This document shows positions 45,170 through 53,682 of a stretch of 64,000 nt of DNA, one piece after another. Source of the DNA: Persicobacter sp. CCB-QB2 (GTDB lineage: Bacteria > Bacteroidota > Bacteroidia > Cytophagales > Cyclobacteriaceae); the NCBI RefSeq assembly GCF_001274635.1, contig NZ_LBGV01000001.1:2170001-2234000 (forward strand), in the 5' to 3' direction. A program made the translations under genes and the position numbers. The notes under the pieces were generated by a model that saw only the letters and a list, made by a program, of their open reading frames with translations, searched no databases and had not been told where the DNA came from. Numbering within the stretch: position 1 is the stretch's first letter; each line of letters starts with the position of its first letter.

Positions 45170-46216
45170 ATGAATATCTGTTTTATTATGTATCCTTGGG
45201 ACCGGATTAGTAACAACGATACAACACTGCGAATTATACATGAGGCCTATTCCAGAGGCCATAATGTTGGAGTAATGGTACCGAGCAACCTGACCGTTCG
45301 GGCCAATGAAGTTTTTGGCTTTGTTCGCCTGCTGCAAAGCATGGAGAAAGTACCAGCGGATCCTGTAAAATTCCGAGATAAGGTGCAGTTCAAAGAAAAA
45401 ATGCTGCCCATCTCCGGATTTGACGCCATCTTTCTACGTGCCAACCCACCAGTGGACACCACCATGCTGAACTTTTTAGATGCGGTGAAAGATGATGTAT
45501 TTTTCATCAATGATATTGACGGCATCCGAAAGGCGAACAATAAATTGTATACCGCCACCATGTTTGACGGACAGGCGGATATTATTCCCCGCACCTATGT
45601 ATCCAAGAACAAGGACTACCTGCTTCGGATGATTCAGGAATCCAATAACGAAAAAATGATTTTGAAGCCTTTGGATGGTTTCGGGGGAAGTGGCGTAATC
45701 GTTTTGGAAAAGAAAGCGAGTCAATCCATGAATTCCCTGCTGGATTTCTACATCTCTGGCCAAAAAGGAATCAGAGATCACAAATACGTCATTATCCAGG
45801 AGTACATTGAAGAAGCAGACAAAGGAGATGTTCGTGTATTGATGCTCAATGGCAAACCTATTGGAGCCATGAAAAGAGTACCTGCTGAAAATGATGTTCG
45901 GTCAAACATCCACGCTGGAGGAAGAGAAGAAAAACATAGCCTGACCAAAGCAGAAAAAAGAATTTGTGATCTGGTAGGGCCTAAGTTGGTAGCCGATGGT
46001 CTCTATTTCGTAGGACTTGACATCATCAATGGAAAACTCATTGAAGTGAATGTATTAAGCCCCGGAGGGATTACCCGTATAAATCGTTTAAACAGAACTA
46101 AACTACAAACAAAAGTCATTGATTTTGTCGAGGATGTAATCAAAATCAAAGAATCTGCCCTTAACAGAAGAATGACACATCGCATGACCGTTCAAAATGC
46201 AAAAAATCAGTCTTGA
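45170..46216 (+). CDS. gshB: ATP-grasp ligase, glutathione-synthase-like
   Basis: This is a 348-residue protein. The N-terminal domain (MNICFIMYPWDRISNNDTTL, with PADPVKFRDKVQF) has the shape of prokaryotic GSH synthase; the ATP-grasp domain follows, with LKPLDGFGGSGVIVLEKK, YIEEADKGDVRVLMLNG and LIEVNVLSPGGI at the metal site. The product may be glutathione or another gamma-peptide. It overlaps the next gene by 20 bp, so the two are translationally coupled. The partner is a FGase/QEGLA peptidase, and GSH itself is not general in this phylum, so another amino-acid ligase role is possible. Confidence 0.85.
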   Translation: MNICFIMYPWDRISNNDTTLRIIHEAYSRGHNVGVMVPSNLTVRANEVFGFVRLLQSMEKVPADPVKFRDKVQFKEKMLPISGFDAIFLRANPPVDTTMLNFLDAVKDDVFFINDIDGIRKANNKLYTATMFDGQADIIPRTYVSKNKDYLLRMIQESNNEKMILKPLDGFGGSGVIVLEKKASQSMNSLLDFYISGQKGIRDHKYVIIQEYIEEADKGDVRVLMLNGKPIGAMKRVPAENDVRSNIHAGGREEKHSLTKAEKRICDLVGPKLVADGLYFVGLDIINGKLIEVNVLSPGGITRINRLNRTKLQTKVIDFVEDVIKIKESALNRRMTHRMTVQNAKNQS

Positions 46217-48182
46217 TGAAATTCTGGCCAATATTGAGCAGGGGATCTGCTTTGAGGCCAGCCATGATGATGACTTTTTCATCAAAATTCATGAATATGT
46301 TCCGGTGGTTTGCGCGGCCATTCACAATGGCCATCGCCTAAGGCCTGCTCTAGAAGAAAACTGCCTACTGACTGATAAGGAAAGGTTGTATGAGGAAGAT
46401 CCGCATACGGCCACCTTTATTCAATCCATGCCCATTACCTTAATTGGAAATGACTCCCGCTACGAATATGACCTTAATCGTGGAGTGGAGAATTGTGTCT
46501 ATGAATCTGCCTGGGGCAAAGAGGTTTGGAAAACCCCTTTAACGGAAGCAGAAAAAGCTTTATCGCTGGAAAAACATCAACGGTTTTATCAAGTGGTGAA
46601 AGCATTAATTTCGAAACTGGAAAAAATGTTTCAGGCCGTAATTGTCTATGACCTGCATTCCTATAATTACAAGCGCCATGACCAATCCTTTCTTTTCAAT
46701 ATTGGAATTGAAAACTTAGATATTCCGCGGTATAACAGACAGATTACCCACTGGAAAAACGCCCTGATGAGAATGAAATCTTCTCGGCTAATTCCGGATG
46801 TCTCTGTAAACCACATTTTCTATGGAAGGGGGGAATTGTTAAGGTTTGTCCGTGAACATTTTAATAACACTTTGGTGATGGCCACCGAGGTAAAGAAAAT
46901 CTTCATGAATGAGGATACTGGTCAGCCCTACCCCAAAGTTATTCAGGCTTTGGCAAAAGGATTTAAGGAGGCCATTACCTTGAACTCACAGCAATTTATT
47001 AATGATAGAAGTAACTTAAATTTTAGTCATAAAGAGGATGTGCTCTCGAGTACACTTCCCAAAAATGTGATTCAGTTTGATCAAAAGTTATTCAAGCTTT
47101 TGAGCAAATTTGAATTATTGACTCCTATCAACCCCATTAATCTGGAGCAGGAAAAACGGAAATTTTTTAAAATGAATTTTTCCGAAAATCCATCTTTTAG
47201 ATATAAGCCCTTAACTACCGATGCCCATGAGTTTAAGGCCAATATGTATAAACTTCCTATAGCGGAGATTGAGGACGTACATATTCGCCAGCTTTATTTG
47301 GATGTTATTCAGGCTTATTCAGATAAGATTGACATGCTCAATACCATTGGTACGGATCAGTTTTTCTTCAACTCACTCCGACACTTTGGTGCACCCAATG
47401 AAAAGGACATCGCGAATGCCCAGTTCTTATTATTTGGCAAAACACCAAACTTCGGTGAGGAAGAAATCTTTGATGCGGCCCAGGCTAAAGATTATTTCTA
47501 TGAAGAGGGAGCTCAATATGGCTTTAACTTTAATATTGAACTAAAGGAAAATCAGGCGGCAGATGCTTACGTCCTAAGCCGAAGACGAAAATTACTCCTG
47601 AAAAAGTCTGCTCTTTTTAATAAAAACAGGCTCAACGCATTATTACACCACGAAATAGGCGTTCATGTGCTTACTGGAGTAAATGCGGAGGAACAACCTT
47701 TAAAACTATTTCAACTCGGCATGCCTGAATACACTGAAACGCAGGAAGGGCTGGCCATCCTGAGTGAATTGCAAAGTGGTTTTCTGGAAGTAAAACGACT
47801 TCGACAATTGGCCCTAAGAGTCATGGCGGTTAATTCCTTAATCCAGGGGAATGACTTCAAAACCACTTATGTGCAATTGTTGGAAAATTACAATCCGGAC
47901 CCGAATCAATTGTATTACATCGTAGCCCGGGTATATCGCGGAGGAGGTTTTACCAAAGATTACCTTTATTTGAGTGGTTTCAAGCGGATTCTACAGTTAC
48001 AATCAAAAGGTCGAGATTTGAATAATTTATTTATCGGGAAAACCGCCATTAAATACTTACCCATCCTCAATGAACTGGTAGACAGGGGAATGCTCAACAA
48101 AGTACAGCATTTACCAAAACCATACTTAAAACCCTCAGAAATTGATCCGGTATTGCAGTACCTCAGCCAATCTCTGATTTAA
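46197..48182 (+). CDS. N-formylglutamate-amidohydrolase-like/QEGLA zinc-peptidase fusion (DUF1704)
   Basis: This 661-residue fusion has two parts. Residues about 20-280 resemble N-formylglutamate amidohydrolase (VPVVCAAIHNGHRLRP, GNDSRYEYDLNRGVENC, VYDLHSYNYKR), a zinc-dependent amidase. Residues about 340-661 are the QEGLA (DUF1704) zincin domain: LLHHEIGVHVLTG (HExxH) and TQEGLAILSEL with the metal Glu. The DUF1704 domain is related to eukaryotic tyrosine carboxypeptidases (MATCAP). The stop codon TAA lies inside the end of an intergenic repeat element (48179-48401), so the natural stop may have been replaced by the insertion. Confidence 0.85.
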   Translation: MQKISLDEILANIEQGICFEASHDDDFFIKIHEYVPVVCAAIHNGHRLRPALEENCLLTDKERLYEEDPHTATFIQSMPITLIGNDSRYEYDLNRGVENCVYESAWGKEVWKTPLTEAEKALSLEKHQRFYQVVKALISKLEKMFQAVIVYDLHSYNYKRHDQSFLFNIGIENLDIPRYNRQITHWKNALMRMKSSRLIPDVSVNHIFYGRGELLRFVREHFNNTLVMATEVKKIFMNEDTGQPYPKVIQALAKGFKEAITLNSQQFINDRSNLNFSHKEDVLSSTLPKNVIQFDQKLFKLLSKFELLTPINPINLEQEKRKFFKMNFSENPSFRYKPLTTDAHEFKANMYKLPIAEIEDVHIRQLYLDVIQAYSDKIDMLNTIGTDQFFFNSLRHFGAPNEKDIANAQFLLFGKTPNFGEEEIFDAAQAKDYFYEEGAQYGFNFNIELKENQAADAYVLSRRRKLLLKKSALFNKNRLNALLHHEIGVHVLTGVNAEEQPLKLFQLGMPEYTETQEGLAILSELQSGFLEVKRLRQLALRVMAVNSLIQGNDFKTTYVQLLENYNPDPNQLYYIVARVYRGGGFTKDYLYLSGFKRILQLQSKGRDLNNLFIGKTAIKYLPILNELVDRGMLNKVQHLPKPYLKPSEIDPVLQYLSQSLI

Positions 48183-48401
48183 CCCGAATTATTCACCGCT
48201 AGTTTTAGGATCTACCCGAAGAGACTGATTATCATTTAGTTGTCATTTGTCCTACCAAATTTCCGATAGCCCAAAATTGGGTAAGCTTGCTTTCTCCTCA
48301 TTCATCTGCTTCGTTGGAAAAAACTCGAAATAGGAAACTATTCCTTCATTTTTTCCGCCTGGCAGCTAAACGAGGATTTAAGCAGGAATAATCCGGGTTA
48401 A
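48179..48401 (-). repeat. Dispersed ~220-bp intergenic element, copy E (reversed)
   Basis: This 223-bp copy lies in the opposite orientation. It starts TTAACCCGAATTATTCACCGCT and ends TTAAGCAGGAATAATCCGGG(TTAA). On the minus strand it shows GGCGGAAAAAATGAAGGAATAG, GGAGAAAGCAAGC and TTTTGGGCTATCGG as in the others. Its first bases supply the stop codon of the upstream gene. Confidence 0.75.
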
Positions 48402-48407
48402 AAAAGT

Positions 48408-48441
48408 CAAAACCGATGATTTGATTCATCGGTTTTTTTAT
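48408..48441 (+). terminator. Terminator after the QEGLA operon
   Basis: AAACCGATGA-TTTGAT-TCATCGGTTT is followed by T residues, just downstream of the intergenic element. Confidence 0.85.
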
Positions 48442-48515
48442 GTCCGGTCTACTACTTCCTTTTTTCGATGGAAATAGTGAACTTGGCGCAAGTTTCAACA
48501 TTTAATTTTTCATTC

Positions 48516-49943
48516 ATGCGCACTTATCTGTTCTATGATCTGGAAACTTCCGGACTCCATCATGCTTTTGACCAAATCCTGCAATTTGCCGCCATCAGAA
48601 CAGATGAAAACTTCCATGAGCTGGAGCGCCATGAATTCCGCGTACACATTCGCCCGGATGTCATCCCTTCCCCGGAGGCCTTGACGACCACCAAGATTGA
48701 TCCGATGGAATTTCGAGGAGAGATGAATGAATTTGAAGCCGTACGACGGATTCACCAACTGGTGAACGTCCCCAATACCACCAGCATCGGATACAATTCC
48801 ATCGGCTTTGATGATTTGATGATCCGGCATGCCTTCTTCCGCAATTTGCTCGACCCTTACACCCATGGTTATGCCAATGGTTGCAAGCGGGCAGATTTAC
48901 TACCGATTGCCATCATCTTCCGTCAGTTTAATCCGGAGGGCATTAACTGGCCGCATAAGGAGGACGGAACGCCAAGCATGAAGCTAGAATTAATATCTAA
49001 AGCAAACGGACTGGCCGATGGTATGGCGCATGATGCCATGGTGGATGTAGAGGCGACACTTGCACTGGCCAAAAAACTGGCCGCCAACAAAACCATCTGG
49101 TCCTGGGCAATGGAGTATTTTGACAAAAACACCTTCAATGCCCGACTGGATAAATATGTGGAACACAAACCGCTGGGAGAGGTGGGCCAACTGACCTGGG
49201 GATTATTGATGCATAACCGCATTGGAGGGAATGCCGGTTATCAGGCACCCGTAATTTATATGGGGCATTCCAATATGAAGCAGCATCTCTTCCTGCAATT
49301 GGACCGTGCGGATTTGGCTGAGCTCAATGAAACAGAACGTAAAGAGGAATTAAGTGGCGTTTGGAGATGCAAATATGGTGAGCCTCCGTTCATTCTTCCC
49401 TTCGAGCGATTACAGAAAGATTTTATCACCGATGAACGTCGTGCACTGATGAAATCCAATGTGCAGTGGATCAAAGAAAATTGGACGGAGTGGCAGGCAA
49501 TGTGTCAGTTCCAAATGGACTATCGTTATCCGCAGGTGGATGGCGTTGATACCGATGACTTGATCTATAATGGCTTTTGGAATGATAGCATCAAAAAACA
49601 GAATGTGGCCTTCCATCAGGCGCGTGACTGGCAGGAACGTTATGATATCTGCTCCACCATGAAGGATGAAACCACCCGCACTTTGGGCCGAAGAATTCTT
49701 TTTAGAAATGAGCAACAGCTTTCTCCGGAATTATCCATGGCACAAATGGAATTCTTTACCGAGCGCTGGACAGACCAGAAGATTCTGGACAAAACGGGTA
49801 AAGATCGTTTCACCCCTCATATGGCTTTACAACGCATTCAGGAACTGTATGATGATCAGGAAAATCCGCTTTCAGAAGAGGATCATAACATCCTGATGAG
49901 TTATGAAGAATGGCTGCATGAGCGTATGGCGAACTTTGAGTAG
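48516..49943 (+). CDS. sbcB: Exodeoxyribonuclease I
   Basis: This 475-residue DEDDh 3'-5' single-strand exonuclease has motif I in MRTYLFYDLETSGLHH (Asp, Glu), motif II in NSIGFDDLMIRHAFFRN and motif III with His-x-Asp in AHDAMVDVEATLALAKKL. The C-terminal SH3-like and helical domains of ExoI are present in outline (LMHNRIGGNAGYQAPVIYMG). The start is ATG 48516; a longer open frame of 16 codons exists upstream but lacks the family start. ExoI is involved in recombination and repair. Confidence 0.9.
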   Translation: MRTYLFYDLETSGLHHAFDQILQFAAIRTDENFHELERHEFRVHIRPDVIPSPEALTTTKIDPMEFRGEMNEFEAVRRIHQLVNVPNTTSIGYNSIGFDDLMIRHAFFRNLLDPYTHGYANGCKRADLLPIAIIFRQFNPEGINWPHKEDGTPSMKLELISKANGLADGMAHDAMVDVEATLALAKKLAANKTIWSWAMEYFDKNTFNARLDKYVEHKPLGEVGQLTWGLLMHNRIGGNAGYQAPVIYMGHSNMKQHLFLQLDRADLAELNETERKEELSGVWRCKYGEPPFILPFERLQKDFITDERRALMKSNVQWIKENWTEWQAMCQFQMDYRYPQVDGVDTDDLIYNGFWNDSIKKQNVAFHQARDWQERYDICSTMKDETTRTLGRRILFRNEQQLSPELSMAQMEFFTERWTDQKILDKTGKDRFTPHMALQRIQELYDDQENPLSEEDHNILMSYEEWLHERMANFE

Positions 49944-50007
49944 GGTTTGTTCATCCTTGAGGACCAGGTATTAATCCATTTAATTTATCATTTGCCTGGT
50001 CCCTGCC

Positions 50008-50990
50008 TGGTCTTAGGCTATGTCTAAGACCCAAATCTATTGGAGCGTCCGCTCCTTTTTGATCCAGGCATAAGTCATCTGCCTATACATTACCAATGCT
50101 AAAAACATCATCCGTCGAAATTAAATAATACATTTCCTACCAATATTGAGGTAGTCAAGCGATTGATATTACCATCTTAAAATCCGTTTGGTTTTAGCAG
50201 GAGCGGACGCTCCTATTATATAGGGTCGAAGCAAAATGCAACGACCAGTGTGTGGGCTCGCCCGAAATACGCACTCTCCCCTCCTCCCTACTGGTTTTAG
50301 GCGAAATCTGAAACAAAAAAACAGGAATATCCGCATAAGATCATAAGATCCTAACAAAACTTGGACTAGAGCGCCAACCACTTGCTGGTCTTAGGCTATG
50401 TCTAAGACCCAAAACTATTGGAGCGTCCGCTCCTTTTTTATTCAGCCATAATTCACCTGTCTGGGCATTCCCAATATCAAAAGGGACAATGCATAGGAAT
50501 TCAACACAACATTTCCCCACCAATATGGAGGTAGTCAAGCGGATTGATATCACCGCCTTAAAAGCCAATGATTTGCAGGAGCGGACGCTCCAATAATATA
50601 GGGTCGTAACAAAATGCAACGACCAGTGTGTGGGCTCGCCCGAAATACGCACTCTCCCTCCTCCCTACTGGTTTTAGGCGAAATCTGAAACAAAAAAAAC
50701 AGGAATGTCCGCATAAGATCCTAGCAAAACTAGGACTAGAGCGCCAACCACTTGCTGGTCTTAGGCTGTGTCTAAGACCCAAAACTATTGGAGCGTCCGC
50801 TCCTTTTTGATCCAGGTAAAATTCATCTGCCTATACAATGTCAATGGGACAATGCATGGGAATTCAACACAACATTTCCCCACCAATATTGAGGTAGTCT
50901 AGCGCATTGATATCACCGCCTTAAAAGCCAATGATTTGCAGGAGCGGACGCTCCTATTATATAGGGTCGTAGCAAAATGCAACGACCAGT
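50008..50990. repeat. Three direct repeat units of ~370 bp with GGAGCG hairpins
   Basis: Unit starts (TCTTAGGC...GTCTAAGA inverted repeat) are at 50011, 50389 and 50759, a period of 378 and 370 bp; unit 3 is cut after CAACGACCAGTG. Each unit contains TTGGAGCGTCCGCTCC, then about 150 bp later the reverse complement GGAGCGGACGCTCC, then a block GGGTCGTAGCAAAATGCAACGACC and (units 1 and 2 only) a GC-rich part that ends CGCCAACCACTTGC. There is no convincing coding frame in 49944-51060. Confidence 0.8.
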
Positions 50991-51043
50991 GCGGTTTTAA
51001 TCGACCTCCAAGCGCGAAAACCTCCACAAAAACAAAAAACCGC

Positions 51044-51060
51044 ATCACTGCGGCTTTCCA
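51044..51060 (-). terminator. Probable terminator of the 51-kb gene
   Basis: CCGCA-TCAC-TGCGG with a run of A on the plus strand (T on the minus strand) lies at the 3' side of the minus-strand gene, after its extended frame. Confidence 0.6.
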
Positions 51061-51839
51061 TTATAATTCCTTCATCAATTCAGCTATCCTTTTCAGGGCA
51101 TCCACCTTTGGGCTGGGGTTCACTACCCCACTGTTAAATTTAAACCAGGCGCCTTCCCGGGATCCAGATACTTGGCCCCTTTTTTCGGCTTGCCCTGCAC
51201 TACCGCTTCCCAATTGTAGTCCGGCAGATAAATATCCTTCAGCGTATGCTTCAGGTCATGCCATGGATACTCTTTAACCACCGGCGCCAGACCATTCTGC
51301 TCTTTCGTCACGGTAAAGGATCGTACGGAAAACTTCGCCTCTATATCCACTTTAAATGCGGGCTCTTCTCCGAGGTCCATATATTTAATCAAAAGTGGCT
51401 TGGAGCGTCCGGCCAATTCATAAACCGCCTGAATGGCTTCTTCCATGAAGTACAACCACAAGTCCATCTCTCCGGGATAACCCACCATCACATTGCCTTC
51501 CAAATCCATCATGGTTACCTCAATGATCGGATCTTCGGCATTGCGATTCGTTTTCTTTTTAATCCAGGACGTTTTAGCCAGCACCTCCTCAAATTCCTCC
51601 TCCCACAACACGGGCAAATTACCCTTCCAGCTGAAATTATCATCCGGCGCAAAGCCCTCATCAATGATTTCCGCCTCGGTCAGCTCCTCCCGAAAAAGAT
51701 ATTCGATTTTGTAACGGCTGAACAACTGATTCTGAAAATCAATCGCCAGTTCATACTGACAACAATACGGCGGTGGTACGTCGCCAGAGTAATATTTTAT
51801 GGTTATTCCCCCAAGGGATCCTAAATCAATGTTTTCCAT
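51061..51839 (-). CDS. Uncharacterised acidic protein, apparent frameshift near the C terminus
   Basis: The frame from ATG 51839 (MENIDLGSLGGITIKYY) runs for 238 residues to a stop at 51123. At the six-A tract 51180-51185 (minus-strand CCG AAA AAA GGG) a one-base backward shift would move into a frame reading RGQVSGSREGAWFKFNSGVV..., ending KRIAELMKEL at 51061. The extended part looks coding, so I give the longer span. The protein is acidic, with several Trp/Glu-rich strands and no recognised domain or signal peptide. It may be a real -1 slippage, an assembly indel or a truncated gene. The adjacent repeat region offers no clue to function. Confidence 0.6.
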
Positions 51840-51874
51840 AGCGTAAAATTAATCAATTGCCGCGAAAGGTGAAA

Positions 51875-53320
51875 TCAGGCTTGCACCAATCCGTTCTTTT
51901 TTCTTAACCCCCACAACAAAAGGAAGCTGATCAGCCCATTCAGAATTAATAACTCAAAACCAAAGCGGTAACCACCCAACCACTGCTCACTGTTGGCAGA
52001 GATGATATAACACAACAGGGGCGCAACCATCCCCACAATCGGAATTCCTTTCTCATAAATACCGGCCGTCGGCAGAAAAAAGGCATAACAAAATAAGCCC
52101 AGCAAAGGCCCGTAAGTATAGCCCGCCACCTTAAATACCGCCTGCACCACCGACTCATCCGAGATGGCAGCAAATCCCGTGATCACCAACCACATGGTAA
52201 AAGCCAAAGCAATATGCACCTTCGTTCGGAAAGTTTTGGATGCTTTGGGTTGATGAAACCAATCCACACAGACGGAAGTCGTCAGGGCGGTTAGGGAAGA
52301 ATCTGCCGAAGAATAGGCCGCTGCGATAATGCCCAGCAAGAAAGTGATGCCCACAAAGAGTGGCATATGCTCCATGGCCAGTAAAGGAAAAAGCTGATCC
52401 GTACGATCCGGAAGCGCAATTCCTTTGGTTTCAGCAAACAGAAACAAGCAGGAACCCATAAAGAGAAAGAATGCACAGGCCAGCAGAAAGCTCACCGAAA
52501 ACCAACGCATATTCGTTTGCGCCTCTTTCAGATTCCGGCACGTCAGATTCTTCTGCATCATATTCTGATCCAGCCCCGTCATCACAATCGTCATGAAAAT
52601 ACCGGCAATAAACTGCTTGGGAAAAAAGTTCGCGGCCTGCCAATCCCAGAAAAATATTTGGGTAAAACCTTCCCCGCTACCTGTGGCCCAAAGTTCCGGC
52701 AGACTCAAATTTAGATCCGAAGCAATAAACCAAACCGCCACCAGCACAGAGATCAACATGCAGGCCGTCTGCAAGGTATCCGTCCAGACGATCGTCTTAA
52801 TGCCCGAACGGAAAGTATAAGCATAAATCATCAAAATCATAATCCCCACCGTTACAGGAAAAGGAATGCCGATCGGTTGGAAAAAGGCCATTTGCAGTAC
52901 CATCACCGCCAGAAACATCCGGAAAGAAGCACCGATCATCTGCGAAACCACAAAAGCCACCGAGGCCGTTTTGTGCCCATACACCCCGAGGCGATCCCGC
53001 AGCAATTCATAAATACTCACCACATCATGCTTATAATACAGGGGCAACAGCACCTGCGAGATGATCCAGTAGCCCACAAAATTCCCCAGCACAAACTGCA
53101 GATAGGCAAAACCCCCGCCGCCCACCTGTCCGGGAACAGAAATAAAGGTGACCCCACTCAGGGAAGCGCCCACCATTCCAAAAGCCACCAAATACCAGGG
53201 CGATGAGCGGTCGGCGGAGAAAAATGCCTGGCTATCCGAAGACTTACCCGTAACCCAGGACAACAACATCAAAAAAAGAAAATAGGCCGCAATGACCCAA
53301 AAAACGATTGTAGTGCTCAT
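51875..53320 (-). CDS. Sodium:solute symporter (SSS family)
   Basis: This 481-residue importer, from the start MSTTIVFWVIAAYFLF, has about 13 membrane helices and the typical text GMVGASLSGVTFISVPG (TM2 Na site), GGFAYLQFVLGNFVGYW and AAAYSSADSSLTALTTSV. The substrate could be proline, a sugar or a nucleoside; the sequence does not show it. It is on the minus strand with a GC-rich intergenic block upstream. Confidence 0.9.
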   Translation of the reverse strand: MSTTIVFWVIAAYFLFLMLLSWVTGKSSDSQAFFSADRSSPWYLVAFGMVGASLSGVTFISVPGQVGGGGFAYLQFVLGNFVGYWIISQVLLPLYYKHDVVSIYELLRDRLGVYGHKTASVAFVVSQMIGASFRMFLAVMVLQMAFFQPIGIPFPVTVGIMILMIYAYTFRSGIKTIVWTDTLQTACMLISVLVAVWFIASDLNLSLPELWATGSGEGFTQIFFWDWQAANFFPKQFIAGIFMTIVMTGLDQNMMQKNLTCRNLKEAQTNMRWFSVSFLLACAFFLFMGSCLFLFAETKGIALPDRTDQLFPLLAMEHMPLFVGITFLLGIIAAAYSSADSSLTALTTSVCVDWFHQPKASKTFRTKVHIALAFTMWLVITGFAAISDESVVQAVFKVAGYTYGPLLGLFCYAFFLPTAGIYEKGIPIVGMVAPLLCYIISANSEQWLGGYRFGFELLILNGLISFLLLWGLRKKNGLVQA

Positions 53321-53397
53321 ACCGAAAAATTTCCCCTCAAAATACACATCCTGCGCACAAAGCCCAAGGAAATTTCCGCTACCAAATAAAACTAAGG

Positions 53398-53416
53398 CTA
53401 AGCAGGAATAATCCTG
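53398..53416 (-). repeat. Solitary end of the ~220-bp element
   Basis: TAAGCAGGAATAATCCTGA matches one end of element copy E (TAAGCAGGAATAATCCGGG). The rest of the element is absent. Confidence 0.45.
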
Positions 53417-53423
53417 ATGTTTT

Positions 53424-53682
53424 TTTGGAGCAGCCCTCCTGACGTCGGTCGGGCTTTCGGCAGTCGCTCTTTTTGACGAGCCCGCTGCGCTTTAGGCGGT
53501 CAAAAAGGAGCTCCAACAATGCCTCTATCCCTCTGCCGGCGCGCCTCGAGTACTACAGGAGCGAAGCTCCGCAGGGACAGGGATGAAGCGGGCTTGTTTA
53601 AACCACAGCGGCCCAAAAGGCCGATGGGGTGAGCCGCGCCAGCCCGGTGCCAGCGCTTGCGATGGCAGTCCCAAAAAAAAAC
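53424..53682. other. GC-rich structured intergenic block
   Basis: This 260-bp stretch is clearly richer in GC than its surroundings. CTTTTTGAC...GTCAAAAAG forms a stem around GCCCGCTGCGCTTTAGGCGG, flanked by GGAGC/GCTCC. GGAGCGAAGCTCC at 53558-53570 is another hairpin. Open frames here are short and unlikely. It may be a repetitive extragenic element. Confidence 0.5.

Noticed and set aside
50008..50990. CRISPR array
   Set aside because: There are only three units of about 370 bp with no short repeat-spacer pattern and no cas genes.
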